64,000 bases of DNA. Origin: Radicibacter daui. GTDB lineage: Bacteria > Pseudomonadota > Alphaproteobacteria > Radicibacterales > Radicibacteraceae. The stretch is taken from NCBI GenBank assembly GCA_030657355.1, contig CP131056.1, positions 2,996,501 through 3,060,500 on the forward strand, in the 5' to 3' direction. Position numbers and translations under genes: made by a program. Positions 45,137-55,960 of this stretch are shown piece after piece. The notes beneath the pieces are model-generated. The model was not told where the DNA came from. It searched no databases and saw only the letters and a list, made by a program, of their open reading frames with translations. How positions within the stretch are numbered: position 1 is the first letter of the stretch; each line of letters starts with the position of its first letter.

Positions 45137-45676
45137 TCAGGCAACCTTGAGGACGTCGTCGCCCTTGTTCCAGTTGCACGGGCACAGCTCGTCGGTCTGG
45201 AAGGCGTCGAGGGTACGCAGGGTTTCCTGCGGGTTACGGCCAACGCTCAGGTCGTTGATGGTGACGTGGCGGATGATGCCTTCCGGGTCGACCACGAAGG
45301 TCGCGCGCAGGGCGACTTCTTCCTGCTTGTCGAGGATGCCGAGAGCACGGGCCAGATCCTTGCGGATGTCGGCCAGCATCGGCGTCTTCAGGCCGTTGAG
45401 GTCGGCATGGTGGGTGCGCCAGGCGTGGTGCACGAACTCGTTGTCGGTGCTGGCGCCGAGCAGAACGGTGTCGCGGTCGGCGAATTCGCCATGCAGGGCG
45501 TCATAGGCCACGATTTCGGTCGGGCAGACGAAGGTGAAATCCTTCGGCCAGAAGAACACGACGGCCCACTTGCCCTTGATGTCGGCGCTGGAGATGTCCT
45601 TGAAAGCGGTCGCCATATCGAGCGAAACGCAGGCCTTCAGATTGAACTCGGGAAACTTGTCGCCAACGGTCAGCAT
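45137..45676 (-). CDS. ahpC: peroxiredoxin AhpC
   Basis: 179-aa typical 2-Cys peroxiredoxin (AhpC/Prx1 type) that reduces peroxides. The peroxidatic Cys is in FWPKDFTFVCPTEI. The resolving Cys region is DELCPCNWNKGDD near the C-terminus, where the CxC pattern is typical of AhpD-linked AhpC. The ATG at 45676 is used rather than a TTG five codons upstream. It is divergent from the second oxyR, with an OxyR-type site between them. Confidence 0.95.
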   Translation of the reverse strand: MLTVGDKFPEFNLKACVSLDMATAFKDISSADIKGKWAVVFFWPKDFTFVCPTEIVAYDALHGEFADRDTVLLGASTDNEFVHHAWRTHHADLNGLKTPMLADIRKDLARALGILDKQEEVALRATFVVDPEGIIRHVTINDLSVGRNPQETLRTLDAFQTDELCPCNWNKGDDVLKVA

Positions 45677-45783
45677 GTTTTCTGCCCCCAAAACTGGAAT
45701 TTCGAAAAGTCGGGAGAAGCGATCCCTCGTTGAGGGTCACTTCGCACATGCGGAAATCTGGGGGCAGCCATTCGATAAATCAA

Positions 45784-45820
45784 ATAGCTTGTTCCAGATT
45801 TTTCAATAGGTTTTTCCTAT
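45784..45820. promoter_or_regulatory. OxyR-type 37-bp tandem operator overlapping the oxyR2 start
   Basis: The stretch reads ATAG-N7-CAGA-N7-ATAG-N7-CTAT, exactly the spacing of the E. coli OxyR consensus (ATAGnTnnnAnCTAT repeated after 7 bp). The right dyad matches 9 of 10 specified bases and the left 6 of 10. The right arm overlaps the oxyR2 ATG at 45819. The site is about 108 bp from the ahpC start, so it could repress oxyR2 and activate ahpC. Confidence 0.65.
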
Positions 45821-46763
45821 GAGCAATATCACGCTGCGCCAGCTTCGTTATCTCGTCGCGCTTGCCGACCACATGCATTTCGGCCGGGCTGCCGAGGCAA
45901 GCCATGTCTCCCAGCCATCCCTCTCCGCCCAGGTGGCGCAGATGGAAGCGGAGCTGGGGGTAAAGCTGGTGGAGCGTTCCAGCCGGCGCGTGCTGCTGAC
46001 CCCTGCCGGGGTGGAAGCCGCCGCCCGCGCCCGCCGCATTTTGCGCGAGGTGCAGGAGCTGGGCGATGCCGTGCTGCGTGACCGTGACCCGCTGGCCGGC
46101 ACCCTGCGTCTTGGCGTCATCCCCACCATCGGCCCCTATGTCATGCCGCGCCTGCTGCCCCGGGTGCGGGAAGCCTACCCGGAGTTGAAGCTCTTCCTGC
46201 GCGAGGATCTGACCGCCAACCTGCTGACGCGCCTGCGCAATGGCGAACTGGATCTTCTAATGCTGGCCCTGCCGGTGGATGAACCGTGGGTGGAAAGCCG
46301 GCCGTTGTTTGAAGACCGCTTCCGTGTCGCGCTGCCTTCCGGCCATCCGCTCGGCCGTTTCAACCGGCTGGAAGAGGCTGACCTCGCCGGCCAGGAAATC
46401 CTGCTGCTGGAAGACGGACACTGTTTCCGCGATCAGGCGCTGGCCATCTGCCATCGCGGCGGTGCCGGCGCGCGCCACCAGTTTGCCGGAACCAGCCTTG
46501 AATCGCTGCGCCAGATGGTGGCGGGCGGCGTCGGCATCACCCTCTTGCCGGAAATTGCCTGCCAGGACCGCACGCCGGGCCTGACGCTGCGCGACTTCGT
46601 GCCGCCCGTGCCTGCCCGCACCGTCGGCCTTGCCTGGCGGCGCGGCGCCCCCGGCATCACCAGCTTCCGGGAACTCGCGGAATTCTTTGCCCGCAACTGG
46701 GTGGATGAAGGTGATCCGGTGGTGATCGAGGATGACGCGGCGCCGGCGGCCATTCGCCCCTAG
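45819..46763 (+). CDS. oxyR: hydrogen-peroxide regulator OxyR (copy 2)
   Basis: 314-aa LysR regulator with N-terminal HTH (LRQLRYLVALADHMHFGRAA) and the OxyR redox motif GHCFRDQALAIC, holding Cys202 and Cys211 at the canonical spacing. It is divergent from ahpC. It differs from copy 1 across most of the effector domain and has a longer acidic C-terminal tail, so it is an old paralogue and not a recent duplicate. Its own start codon lies inside an OxyR-type operator. Confidence 0.92.
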   Translation: MSNITLRQLRYLVALADHMHFGRAAEASHVSQPSLSAQVAQMEAELGVKLVERSSRRVLLTPAGVEAAARARRILREVQELGDAVLRDRDPLAGTLRLGVIPTIGPYVMPRLLPRVREAYPELKLFLREDLTANLLTRLRNGELDLLMLALPVDEPWVESRPLFEDRFRVALPSGHPLGRFNRLEEADLAGQEILLLEDGHCFRDQALAICHRGGAGARHQFAGTSLESLRQMVAGGVGITLLPEIACQDRTPGLTLRDFVPPVPARTVGLAWRRGAPGITSFRELAEFFARNWVDEGDPVVIEDDAAPAAIRP

Positions 46764-46777
46764 ACGGGCGGGCTGGA

Positions 46778-49700
46778 CTAGTAATCCATCTCGAAGGTCA
46801 GGCCTACATTGGCGCCGCTGGTGGCGTTGACGCTCGATTCCGCACTCAGCGTATCGGTCAGTTTGATCTCCACCTTGGCACCGGTGCTATCCTCGGCAAG
46901 GCCCTGCTCCACACCCAGATAGATGCGGTCATTGATGTAGCGCCCGGCATCAAGGCTGAGATCGTCGCCGCCGGAGCCGGAGACGTTCAGCCGGTCGAGC
47001 CCGAAGGTCTGGCGCAGGCTGCCGACGATATCGGTTCCCCCACCAAAACCGGCGAGCGTTGCCGCCGACCGGGCTAGCTGCACGCTCTCATAGCCGTTGA
47101 GGTCCGAAAGCGGCTTGCCGAAGACGAGGCGGGCCAGGATCTCGTCCTGTGAAAGCGTGGGCGAGGAAGAGAGCGTTATGGAGGGCGACGACGGCTTGCC
47201 GGCGACCGTGATGGTGACGGTGGCATCGGTTGCCTTCAGCGAGGCGACCAGATCAAGCGTCGGCTCCAGCGACCCCGGCTCGAAGGTGATGGTGCCGGAG
47301 GTGAAGTTGTAGGTCTGGCCGAACAGATCGAGCGTACCGCGCTGGAGCTTGAAAGCACCGTTCATCTGCGGACTGTCCGCCGTGCCGGTAATGTCGATGC
47401 GCCCGCCAAGCTCTACATCCAGCCCGCGCCCGCGCACGAACACCTTGTTGGGGGCTTCCAGTGCCAGCTTGAGGCGAACGGAGGGGCCGGTATCGACGCT
47501 TGCTCCCGTCTCGTCCACGTCGGGCGGCGTACTGCCCTTGACCCGATACTCCACCACCGTAACCGAAGGCGGCAGCCGCTCCGGAATGCCGATATTGGCA
47601 TTGTCGACCGTAATCGTGCCGGCCAGCACCATGTTGTCGAGCGGGCCGGTCAGCTTCAGGTCGCTGTCGAGGGCGACATCGGCGGTATCGAGCGCGACCG
47701 CCTGCGCCTTCACCGATTTCTGCGTGAGGTTGAAGACCGGGCCGGGGGTGCCGCCAAAGCGGATATCGCCCGCCAGTTCCATCCGCCCGCCCTTGGGAGT
47801 GGCGGCGCTGAATTTTTCGATGGTGAGGGTGTTACCCCGACCGACCAGATGCCCGTTGATGCGGCTGTAGGGCACGCCCGTCACCGGGCTTTCAAACCGG
47901 CCGTTCACCACGTCGGCGGTGCCGCGGATATTCGGGGCACCCAGCGTGCCGTCCACGCTGAGCGCGGCATCGAGCCGCCCGCCCGCCGTGCTGGCCGAAG
48001 CGGCAAGTGCATCGTTGAAGATGGCGAGATCGACACCGGCCTTCAGCGATGCGGTAAGCGCGGCAGAAGGATCGAAGGCCGGCAGGCCGGCGGCGCTGGA
48101 GGGCAAACCGAAACCGGCATCGGCAACAATGGTCTCTGGCGCCCCTTCCGGCCCGAGGGCGGCATGGGTGGCAAGCTGCCCGTCCGCCCAGCGCGCGGTG
48201 AGATTGAGATCAACGCCGGCAAGACCGGCTCCGGCCAACGCCTGCGTGCTGAGGCCCTTGCCGGTCACGGCCAGCGTCGCCTCCGGTGCCTTATGGCTGC
48301 CGGCAAGGGTAAAATCGACATGTGCCTTGCCCTTGACCTGCGGCGTACCCGGCACCAGACCCAGCCAGCGGAAATCCGCCGCATCCCCGACGATATGAGC
48401 CGTAAGGTCGCCGGCCTTCGACTGCGCAGCCTCTGCCGTCAGCACGAGGCCGGGTCCCTTGAGGGTCAGCGGGGTCAGCTCAAGCTGCGGGGCAAGGGTG
48501 AGTGTCGCCGGCTTCTGCAGGCTGACGGTGCGCTTGCGGCTCTCCAGCGTCAGCGAGGCCAGGGTCAGCGACGTTGCATCTCCGGCAAGGCTCGCACTGC
48601 CGCCAGCTTCAAGAGTTGCCTTCTGCGGCTCGTCAAGGCTGGCGGAAAGGTGCCAGTCCGGGCGCATCAGCGCACCGCTGGCCTCTGCCTTTACCTGCGG
48701 CAGATGCGCCGTGCCCGCCGTCAGCCCCTGCGCGACAAGGGCGACATCCAGCGTACCCTTGCCGAAGAGGTCGGCAAGCCGGGCGGTGCCGGTCAGCTTC
48801 TGAAGCGCCAGCTGGTCCGGCCCTGTGGAAAGTGCGGCAAGGTCAAGGTTGGCCGTCGCCGACTGGCGCCCGCCTGGCGCCGCCAGCGTGATCCCCAGCC
48901 GGCCGGAGCCGCCCAGCGGCTGGCGCAGCAGCTTGCCGAGCGCGGCAGCGTTGCTGAGCCGCACCTCAAGCTTGCCGTCAGTCAGTGGCGCCGCCCCGGC
49001 AAGATCGACTGTCGCGGCGCCCGAAGCCGCAAGGCCGGCAAGCGACAGCCTCAGATCAGAAACGGCAAGCCGCCCATCCTCCTGCCGGTGGACGGAGGCT
49101 GACAGGCCGCCATTGCCGAGCGGCTGACCGGCGCTGGCAAGCCCGGTCACCTTGCTGTCGAGCTTCATCTCCGGTGCCGCGAGGCTGCCGCTGGCCGTCA
49201 GCTTCGTCTCCACCGCCCCCGCCAGCGCCAGATCGGCGCCGAGGCGCTTCAGGTCGGGCACCGAAACCGTGACCTCCCCCGTCAGGACATCGTCGCCGAC
49301 ATGGGCATTGCCGGAAGCCTTGAGGCCGGCGGCGGTGAGGGAGAGGTCGCTGACAGTCAGCGGCAGGGTCGGCAGGCCGGCGAACTGGAAGGAAAGCTCC
49401 GCCTTGTCGCCCAGCAGCCCGTCTGCCGCCGGCACGCCAAGCGCGGGCCCGGCCAGCGCGAGATGCACCATGCCAAGCAGCGAGCCGCCGCCATCGCGCG
49501 CGGCATCCAGCGTCAGATGCCCGCTGCCCTTCGGGCCGAGACCCGGCAGAAGCGGGGCAAGCAGCGAAAGATCGGCAAGATCGGCATTGAGAGAGGCATT
49601 GGCAACGCCGGTCGCCAGACGCAGGTCACCGGCAAGCCCGGCGGTGCCGGCGGCGACCTTGAGCTCTGCCTGACGGAGGTCGAGCGCCTGCGCTGCCACG

Positions 49701-50950
49701 TCATAGCGGCCGGCGGCGGTAAGGCTCGCCGCCTCCCCGACCAGCGGGGTGAGCGCCGCATCAACAGGGGAGAGATCCGCCCCTTGCAGCGAGGCCGCCA
49801 GTTGCCATTCCGGCGCCGACAGCGTGCCGCCGGCGGAAAGATCAGCACCGAACTCCTGCCAGCCGAGCGGCACACCGATCGCCTGCCAGCGGGCGGGATC
49901 GGCAAGCGCCAGATGGCCGGTAAAGGCAAGTGCCCCGCCGGCGGAAAGGCTTCCATTGCCGGTTAACGCCGCGGCCGGCGTGGCGAGAGCCAGATCGGAG
50001 AGCGCGATATCCCCGCTGTTATAGGCCCCCTTGAGGTCCAGCGAGACCGGGCCGTCGGCCAGCGGTGCCACGGCGGGCGGCGCCAGCGCTGCCACCCGGC
50101 CGGAGAGGTGGAGATCCGCGGTCAGATTGTCGAGATCGGCGCCGCCGATATGGGCCGCGCCCTCCAGCGTGAGATCGGGTCCGGCAGCAAGGGCAAGGCC
50201 ACCCTGCCAGGCCGTCAGCGGTCCCTCACCGTCGATACGGGCGGAGAGTGCCGGGGTGCCCGGTACGCCCATAAGCCCGGCGATGACGCCGCCGGCGGGC
50301 TCGCTGGCATCCAGATGCGCCTTGAGCGCGCTGGTGTCGGCATCGAAAGTCAGGCTGGCCTTGAGCGCACCACCAACGCCATCCAGCCGGGAAAGGTCGG
50401 CATCCAGCCTCGCGCCTCCGGCGGTGAGGGCTCCGGAGAGCAGGGCGGAAAGCGCCGCCGGATAACCGGCCACGGGAGCGGCCAGATCGAGCCGAGCCAG
50501 CCGAGCCTCATCCAGCGTTACCTCGACCGGCAATTGCGGCCAGTTGAAGGGTTCGGCGGTGCCGTCTTCGGGCTGCGCCGCCGCTGGTTCTCCAGTCGGC
50601 AGCCGGGCGAGGTGCAGCGTGCCCAGATCAAGCTGGCTGATTTCCAGCCGGTGCGAAAACAGCGCCAGCGGATGCCAGGCAATGCGCACCCGGTCGAGCG
50701 TCAGCCAAGGCTCCGGCCCATCGTCGCCAAGCGCGATGCCGGTCAGCGTGAAGTCCCCCGGGCCTTCGCCCTCAAGCCCGCCAATCTTGAGCGTGAAGCC
50801 GGGGCTGGAAGCCAGATCGCCCGCCAGCCGCACCAGCGCCTGCCGGCCCGCCCCTGTCGCCAGTGTGGCGGCCAGCGCACCCGCGACCAACAGCAGCACC
50901 AGCAGAAGGCCAAGCAGCCCTCGCAGCGTATATCGGACAAGCCGCCTCAA
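46778..50950 (-). CDS. tamB: translocation and assembly module protein TamB
   Basis: 1390-aa inner-membrane-anchored AsmA-like protein that spans the periplasm and works with TamA in outer-membrane protein insertion and lipid transport. An N-terminal anchor helix (about residues 8-31) is followed by a very long beta-taco repeat region rich in Leu/Ala/Gly/Asp. A C-terminal DUF490 domain contains RLPPSVTVVEYRVKGS and ends with AESSVNATSGANVGLTFEMDY. The start is a TTG whose TTGA overlaps the tamA stop, so translation is coupled. The length is within the TamB range. Confidence 0.93.
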   Translation of the reverse strand: MRRLVRYTLRGLLGLLLVLLLVAGALAATLATGAGRQALVRLAGDLASSPGFTLKIGGLEGEGPGDFTLTGIALGDDGPEPWLTLDRVRIAWHPLALFSHRLEISQLDLGTLHLARLPTGEPAAAQPEDGTAEPFNWPQLPVEVTLDEARLARLDLAAPVAGYPAALSALLSGALTAGGARLDADLSRLDGVGGALKASLTFDADTSALKAHLDASEPAGGVIAGLMGVPGTPALSARIDGEGPLTAWQGGLALAAGPDLTLEGAAHIGGADLDNLTADLHLSGRVAALAPPAVAPLADGPVSLDLKGAYNSGDIALSDLALATPAAALTGNGSLSAGGALAFTGHLALADPARWQAIGVPLGWQEFGADLSAGGTLSAPEWQLAASLQGADLSPVDAALTPLVGEAASLTAAGRYDVAAQALDLRQAELKVAAGTAGLAGDLRLATGVANASLNADLADLSLLAPLLPGLGPKGSGHLTLDAARDGGGSLLGMVHLALAGPALGVPAADGLLGDKAELSFQFAGLPTLPLTVSDLSLTAAGLKASGNAHVGDDVLTGEVTVSVPDLKRLGADLALAGAVETKLTASGSLAAPEMKLDSKVTGLASAGQPLGNGGLSASVHRQEDGRLAVSDLRLSLAGLAASGAATVDLAGAAPLTDGKLEVRLSNAAALGKLLRQPLGGSGRLGITLAAPGGRQSATANLDLAALSTGPDQLALQKLTGTARLADLFGKGTLDVALVAQGLTAGTAHLPQVKAEASGALMRPDWHLSASLDEPQKATLEAGGSASLAGDATSLTLASLTLESRKRTVSLQKPATLTLAPQLELTPLTLKGPGLVLTAEAAQSKAGDLTAHIVGDAADFRWLGLVPGTPQVKGKAHVDFTLAGSHKAPEATLAVTGKGLSTQALAGAGLAGVDLNLTARWADGQLATHAALGPEGAPETIVADAGFGLPSSAAGLPAFDPSAALTASLKAGVDLAIFNDALAASASTAGGRLDAALSVDGTLGAPNIRGTADVVNGRFESPVTGVPYSRINGHLVGRGNTLTIEKFSAATPKGGRMELAGDIRFGGTPGPVFNLTQKSVKAQAVALDTADVALDSDLKLTGPLDNMVLAGTITVDNANIGIPERLPPSVTVVEYRVKGSTPPDVDETGASVDTGPSVRLKLALEAPNKVFVRGRGLDVELGGRIDITGTADSPQMNGAFKLQRGTLDLFGQTYNFTSGTITFEPGSLEPTLDLVASLKATDATVTITVAGKPSSPSITLSSSPTLSQDEILARLVFGKPLSDLNGYESVQLARSAATLAGFGGGTDIVGSLRQTFGLDRLNVSGSGGDDLSLDAGRYINDRIYLGVEQGLAEDSTGAKVEIKLTDTLSAESSVNATSGANVGLTFEMDY

Positions 50951-52950
50951 AAGGATTGCCCCAGACGGACATAGAACTGGAAGACGGCATCACCGTCGCG
51001 CGGGTTGACCGGGGTGGCGAAATCGGCGCGTACCGGGCCGATGGGCGAATAATAAATGATGCCAATACCGGTACCGACACGGATCTTCTCGGTGGCGAAA
51101 TCAGGCGTCGCCCCCTTCGTCACGATGCCCGCGTCGAGAAAAGGCACCACGCCCCAGTCCTCGCTGAGGCGGAAACGCAGGTCGACACCGGTATAGGCGG
51201 CGGTGCGCCCGCCCGTCGGTGTGTCGCCATCATCGCGCGGCCCCAGACCCTGGGTCGGGAAGCCGCGTACGCTGTCGGCGCCGCCGGCATAAAGGCGCCT
51301 GTCGGCCGGCACATCTTCCGGGTGCACCCCAAGCAGCAACCCGTATCCGGCGCGCCAGCCCAGCACATGCGGGCGCTTTTTGCTGCCGAACGGCCAAAAC
51401 TGGCTGAGCCGGGCATCGATACGCCCGAAGGGCAGCGTCTCGTCTCCGGTTTCGATATAGGGCGTTGCCTCCAGCTTCAGCGTACCGCCTTTCGTCGGGT
51501 TCAGCGCATCGTCCTGATCACTGGTCCTGAAGGCGAAGGGCATGCCGGCCAGCAGGAAGGTCTGTATCGGCGGCGTATAGTCGTCGGTGCGGGTATATTC
51601 GAGAGACAGCCCGGCCGACCCGGTGCTCTTGTCCCCGATCGGACGCTCCAGCGTGGCCTCGTTGGTAAGGGCCGTACGGGTATAGGCCACCGGCTCCTCC
51701 CGCAGCACCTTGGTGTTCAGGGTCAGCGTTTGCAGCGGCTGCAACACATCGGGCCGCGTATAGGTAAGCCCGAGCGACCCGTCGCCGCTGCCGCCGTCAG
51801 CGGCCAGGATGCGGCCGACCTCGGCGTCGAGCCGCAGCTCGTCACCCTCGCCGGTAATGTTGCGATGGCCCCAGAAGGTGTTGGCGCTGAAACCGTCCGA
51901 CGTGCCGTATTTGATGCCCGCGCCGATAAAGTGCGGATCACGGGGCGTCACCTCCACCACAACCGGCAAGGTGCCATCGCTTGCCAGCGTATTGGCGTTG
52001 CGGGCGCGGACGGCGGAGAAGAGATCGAGCTTGCTCAGCTCCGATTCTGTCCGGCTCAGCTGCGCTGGATCGAACTTGTCACCCCGCCCCCAGAACACGC
52101 GGTTACGCACCAGCTGGATATCGGTGTCCCCGAGCCCCTTGACGCTGACATCACCCATGCCCGCCGCCGGCCCGGTATCGACCGTGTAGGTTACGTTCGT
52201 GGTGTGGGTTGCCGGGTCCACCACCACATCCATGTTGCGTACCGCCGGCAGCGGATATCCCAGCTTGCGCAGTGCCCCCGGCAGCCCGTCCCGCGCGGCG
52301 ACGATGGCTGCGCCGGTGGCCGGTGCACCATGGCCAAGCCCGGGCACGCCTTTGGGAAACAGCGTGGCCGGATCGGCCGGCGACCCGGGTGCCGGCTCCA
52401 GCCTGGCAACATCGATGCGGTAAAGCTCTCCGGCGGACGGGGTGATGGTGACAACCCGCCGGCCTTCCTTGTCCTTCTGCGTGGCCGGGGCCGAGATGCT
52501 GACCGTGCCGTCGTAAAAGCCCTCGGAGCGCAGGACGGTGGCGAGCCCGTCCTTCTCGCGCAGGATGCGGCGGGTAAGCCCTACCTCGCTCGCCGGCGGG
52601 GATTTTTGCAGCGAGACAAGGATGGAACTTTCCTTGAGCTTGGCGAGCACCGCTTCCGGCACCTTGGGCGCCGACCATTCCACGCTGTAGGCAACGGCAT
52701 TTTCGCCGGCCGCTGTTTCCGCCGGCTTGCCTTCCACCGGATCGGGCTTGATGGGCTGGGGCTGCACCGGCGCTGCCGATTCCGGTACGGCGGGCTGATC
52801 TGCCGCCAAAACCGGCTGTGCATACCCGGCGGCCATCAGCATGAGGGCGCCCGCAAACCGTACCGCCGACCGGGCGCAGCACCCCTCAGCCGGCAAAAAG
52901 CGCGCAAACCGGCCCTTGCGCAGGGGCCTTTGTGTAAATTTCGTCACCAT
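50947..52950 (-). CDS. tamA: outer-membrane assembly protein TamA (BamA family)
   Basis: 667-aa Omp85 protein. A basic N-terminus and hydrophobic segment (signal, cleavage near VLA) lead into a Pro-rich linker (about 55-80), three POTRA-like domains (about 95-320) and a C-terminal beta-barrel. The conserved barrel motif is VRGFPTQGLGPRD, with FVRLGQSF-like C-terminus (FQFYVRLGQSF) ending in Phe. The ATG at 52950 is favoured; one 15 codons upstream is possible. It overlaps tamB by four bases and is divergent from typA. Confidence 0.92.
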   Translation of the reverse strand: MVTKFTQRPLRKGRFARFLPAEGCCARSAVRFAGALMLMAAGYAQPVLAADQPAVPESAAPVQPQPIKPDPVEGKPAETAAGENAVAYSVEWSAPKVPEAVLAKLKESSILVSLQKSPPASEVGLTRRILREKDGLATVLRSEGFYDGTVSISAPATQKDKEGRRVVTITPSAGELYRIDVARLEPAPGSPADPATLFPKGVPGLGHGAPATGAAIVAARDGLPGALRKLGYPLPAVRNMDVVVDPATHTTNVTYTVDTGPAAGMGDVSVKGLGDTDIQLVRNRVFWGRGDKFDPAQLSRTESELSKLDLFSAVRARNANTLASDGTLPVVVEVTPRDPHFIGAGIKYGTSDGFSANTFWGHRNITGEGDELRLDAEVGRILAADGGSGDGSLGLTYTRPDVLQPLQTLTLNTKVLREEPVAYTRTALTNEATLERPIGDKSTGSAGLSLEYTRTDDYTPPIQTFLLAGMPFAFRTSDQDDALNPTKGGTLKLEATPYIETGDETLPFGRIDARLSQFWPFGSKKRPHVLGWRAGYGLLLGVHPEDVPADRRLYAGGADSVRGFPTQGLGPRDDGDTPTGGRTAAYTGVDLRFRLSEDWGVVPFLDAGIVTKGATPDFATEKIRVGTGIGIIYYSPIGPVRADFATPVNPRDGDAVFQFYVRLGQSF

Positions 52951-53082
52951 TTCCCGCCACAGTTGCCTGCCCGATGTGGCGAAGCAAGGGCGCATGGCCG
53001 CCCTGCGCGGCGCTGCATTGCAAAAATCCGCTTTTCAGAATACACAGCGCACCAATTGCAACTCCCGACACTTCGAGTTTCC

Positions 53083-54897
<1,815 letters not shown>

Positions 54898-54927
54898 TCC
54901 GTCAGGCCCGGCCAGATGACTGACAAG

Positions 54928-54959
54928 ACGCCCTTCCGGAAATCCGGGAGGGCGTTTTT
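54928..54959 (+). terminator. intrinsic terminator of typA
   Basis: ACGCCCTTCCGGA pairs with TCCGGGAGGGCGT (one G-T pair, two-base loop) and is followed by TTTTG. It lies 30 bp after the typA stop. Confidence 0.85.
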
Positions 54960-54983
54960 GTTTGCGTGGGCGCCCGGCAAAAA

Positions 54984-55126
54984 TTCTCCCCCATTCATGG
55001 GGGAGATGTCGCGAGAGCGACAGTGGGGGATGTTGGCGGACGAGACGGGCTCCTTCAGCGCCAGGCCACATCGCACACACCCCCATCCGCCCTGCGGGCA
55101 CCTTCCCCACAAGTGGGGAAGGATAG
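54984..55126 (+). repeat. nested-palindrome intergenic repeat, type A
   Basis: CTCCCCCATTCATGGGGGAG is followed by GTCGCGAGAGCGAC, GGGGGATGTTGGCGGA, a variable centre, ACACCCCCATCCGCC and a terminal hairpin CTTCCCCACAAGTGGGGAAG. It matches the inverted copy at 44313-44453. With the type B copy that follows, it fills most of the 431-bp gap between typA and the first MOSC gene. Confidence 0.8.
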
Positions 55127-55150
55127 TCTTCTGATAATAAAGAGCAAAAT

Positions 55151-55288
55151 CCTCCCCTCCTGGGGAGGTGGGCCGCAGGCCCGGTGGGGGTAATGAGTCA
55201 CCTTCTGGCAAAGGCCTCCGCAGGATCCTGCCTCATTACCCCCATCCGCCGCTTGCGCGGCACCTTCCCCACTCAAGGTGGGGAAGGT
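55151..55288 (+). repeat. nested-palindrome intergenic repeat, type B copy 2
   Basis: CTCCCCTCCTGGGGAG is followed by GGTGGGGGTAATGAG, a ~35-bp centre, CTCATTACCCCCATCC, CCGCTTGCGCGG and CTTCCCCACTCAAGGTGGGGAAG. It is very similar to 39441-39582 outside the centre, and lies 25 bp after a type A copy. Confidence 0.82.
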
Positions 55289-55328
55289 TAGAAAGTCCCC
55301 TGCCCTTAGTTGAAGAAAGCCACGCCCG

Positions 55329-55877
55329 ATGACCATCACGCCTCATGTCGAAGCCGTCAGCCTCAGCGCCGAGCACAATTTCAGCAAGCCCGTGCAGGAA
55401 ACCATCAAGCTTCTGAAGGGCCTTGGTATCGAGGGCGACGCGCATCTGGGCGTGACGGTGCAACATCTCTACGACAAGGGACGCAACCCCGACCAACCCA
55501 ACCTCCGGCAGGTCCATCTTATCCATGGCGAACTGCTGGATACGCTGAAGGAAGACGGGTTTGCCGTGAGCCCGGGAGCGATGGGCGAAAATGTGACCAC
55601 CCGCGGCATCGACCTTCTGGGCCTGCCGCAGGGCGCGCGCCTTACGCTCGGCGAGGATGCCGTGGTGGAGATCACGGGGCTGCGCAATCCGTGCCACCAG
55701 CTGGACAAGCTGCAGAAAGGCCTGATGGGCCGGCTCGTCTTCAAGAATGAAAGCGGCGAGATCGTGCGCCTTTGCGGCGTCATGGGCATCGTACTGGAGG
55801 GCGGCACGGTGGCAGCGGGCGACGGCATCACCGTAGAACTGCCGCCCTTGCCGCACCGCAAGCTGGAGCGGGTCTGA
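55329..55877 (+). CDS. MOSC domain-containing protein, tandem copy 1
   Basis: 182-aa stand-alone MOSC (molybdenum-cofactor sulfurase C-terminal) protein. The conserved Cys is in ITGLRNPCHQLDK; other landmarks are IEGDAHLG, RQVHLIHGEL and GENVTTRGIDLL. Known MOSC proteins act in molybdenum-cofactor-linked sulfur or N-hydroxyl reduction chemistry; the substrate here is unknown. It is followed 83 bp later by a full-length near-duplicate. Confidence 0.88.
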   Translation: MTITPHVEAVSLSAEHNFSKPVQETIKLLKGLGIEGDAHLGVTVQHLYDKGRNPDQPNLRQVHLIHGELLDTLKEDGFAVSPGAMGENVTTRGIDLLGLPQGARLTLGEDAVVEITGLRNPCHQLDKLQKGLMGRLVFKNESGEIVRLCGVMGIVLEGGTVAAGDGITVELPPLPHRKLERV

Positions 55878-55960
55878 TCCCGCTTCCGGACCTTGCCGAC
55901 GGCCCGGAGAACGACCTGTCAAAGTCGAAACGTTTTTTCGCGCGAGGAAAGCGAAGCCCG

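Noticed and set aside
50863-53082. 740-residue upstream extension of the TypA frame
   Set aside because: It lies opposite tamA, has no similarity to GTPases, and the ATG at 53083 gives the standard TypA N-terminus.
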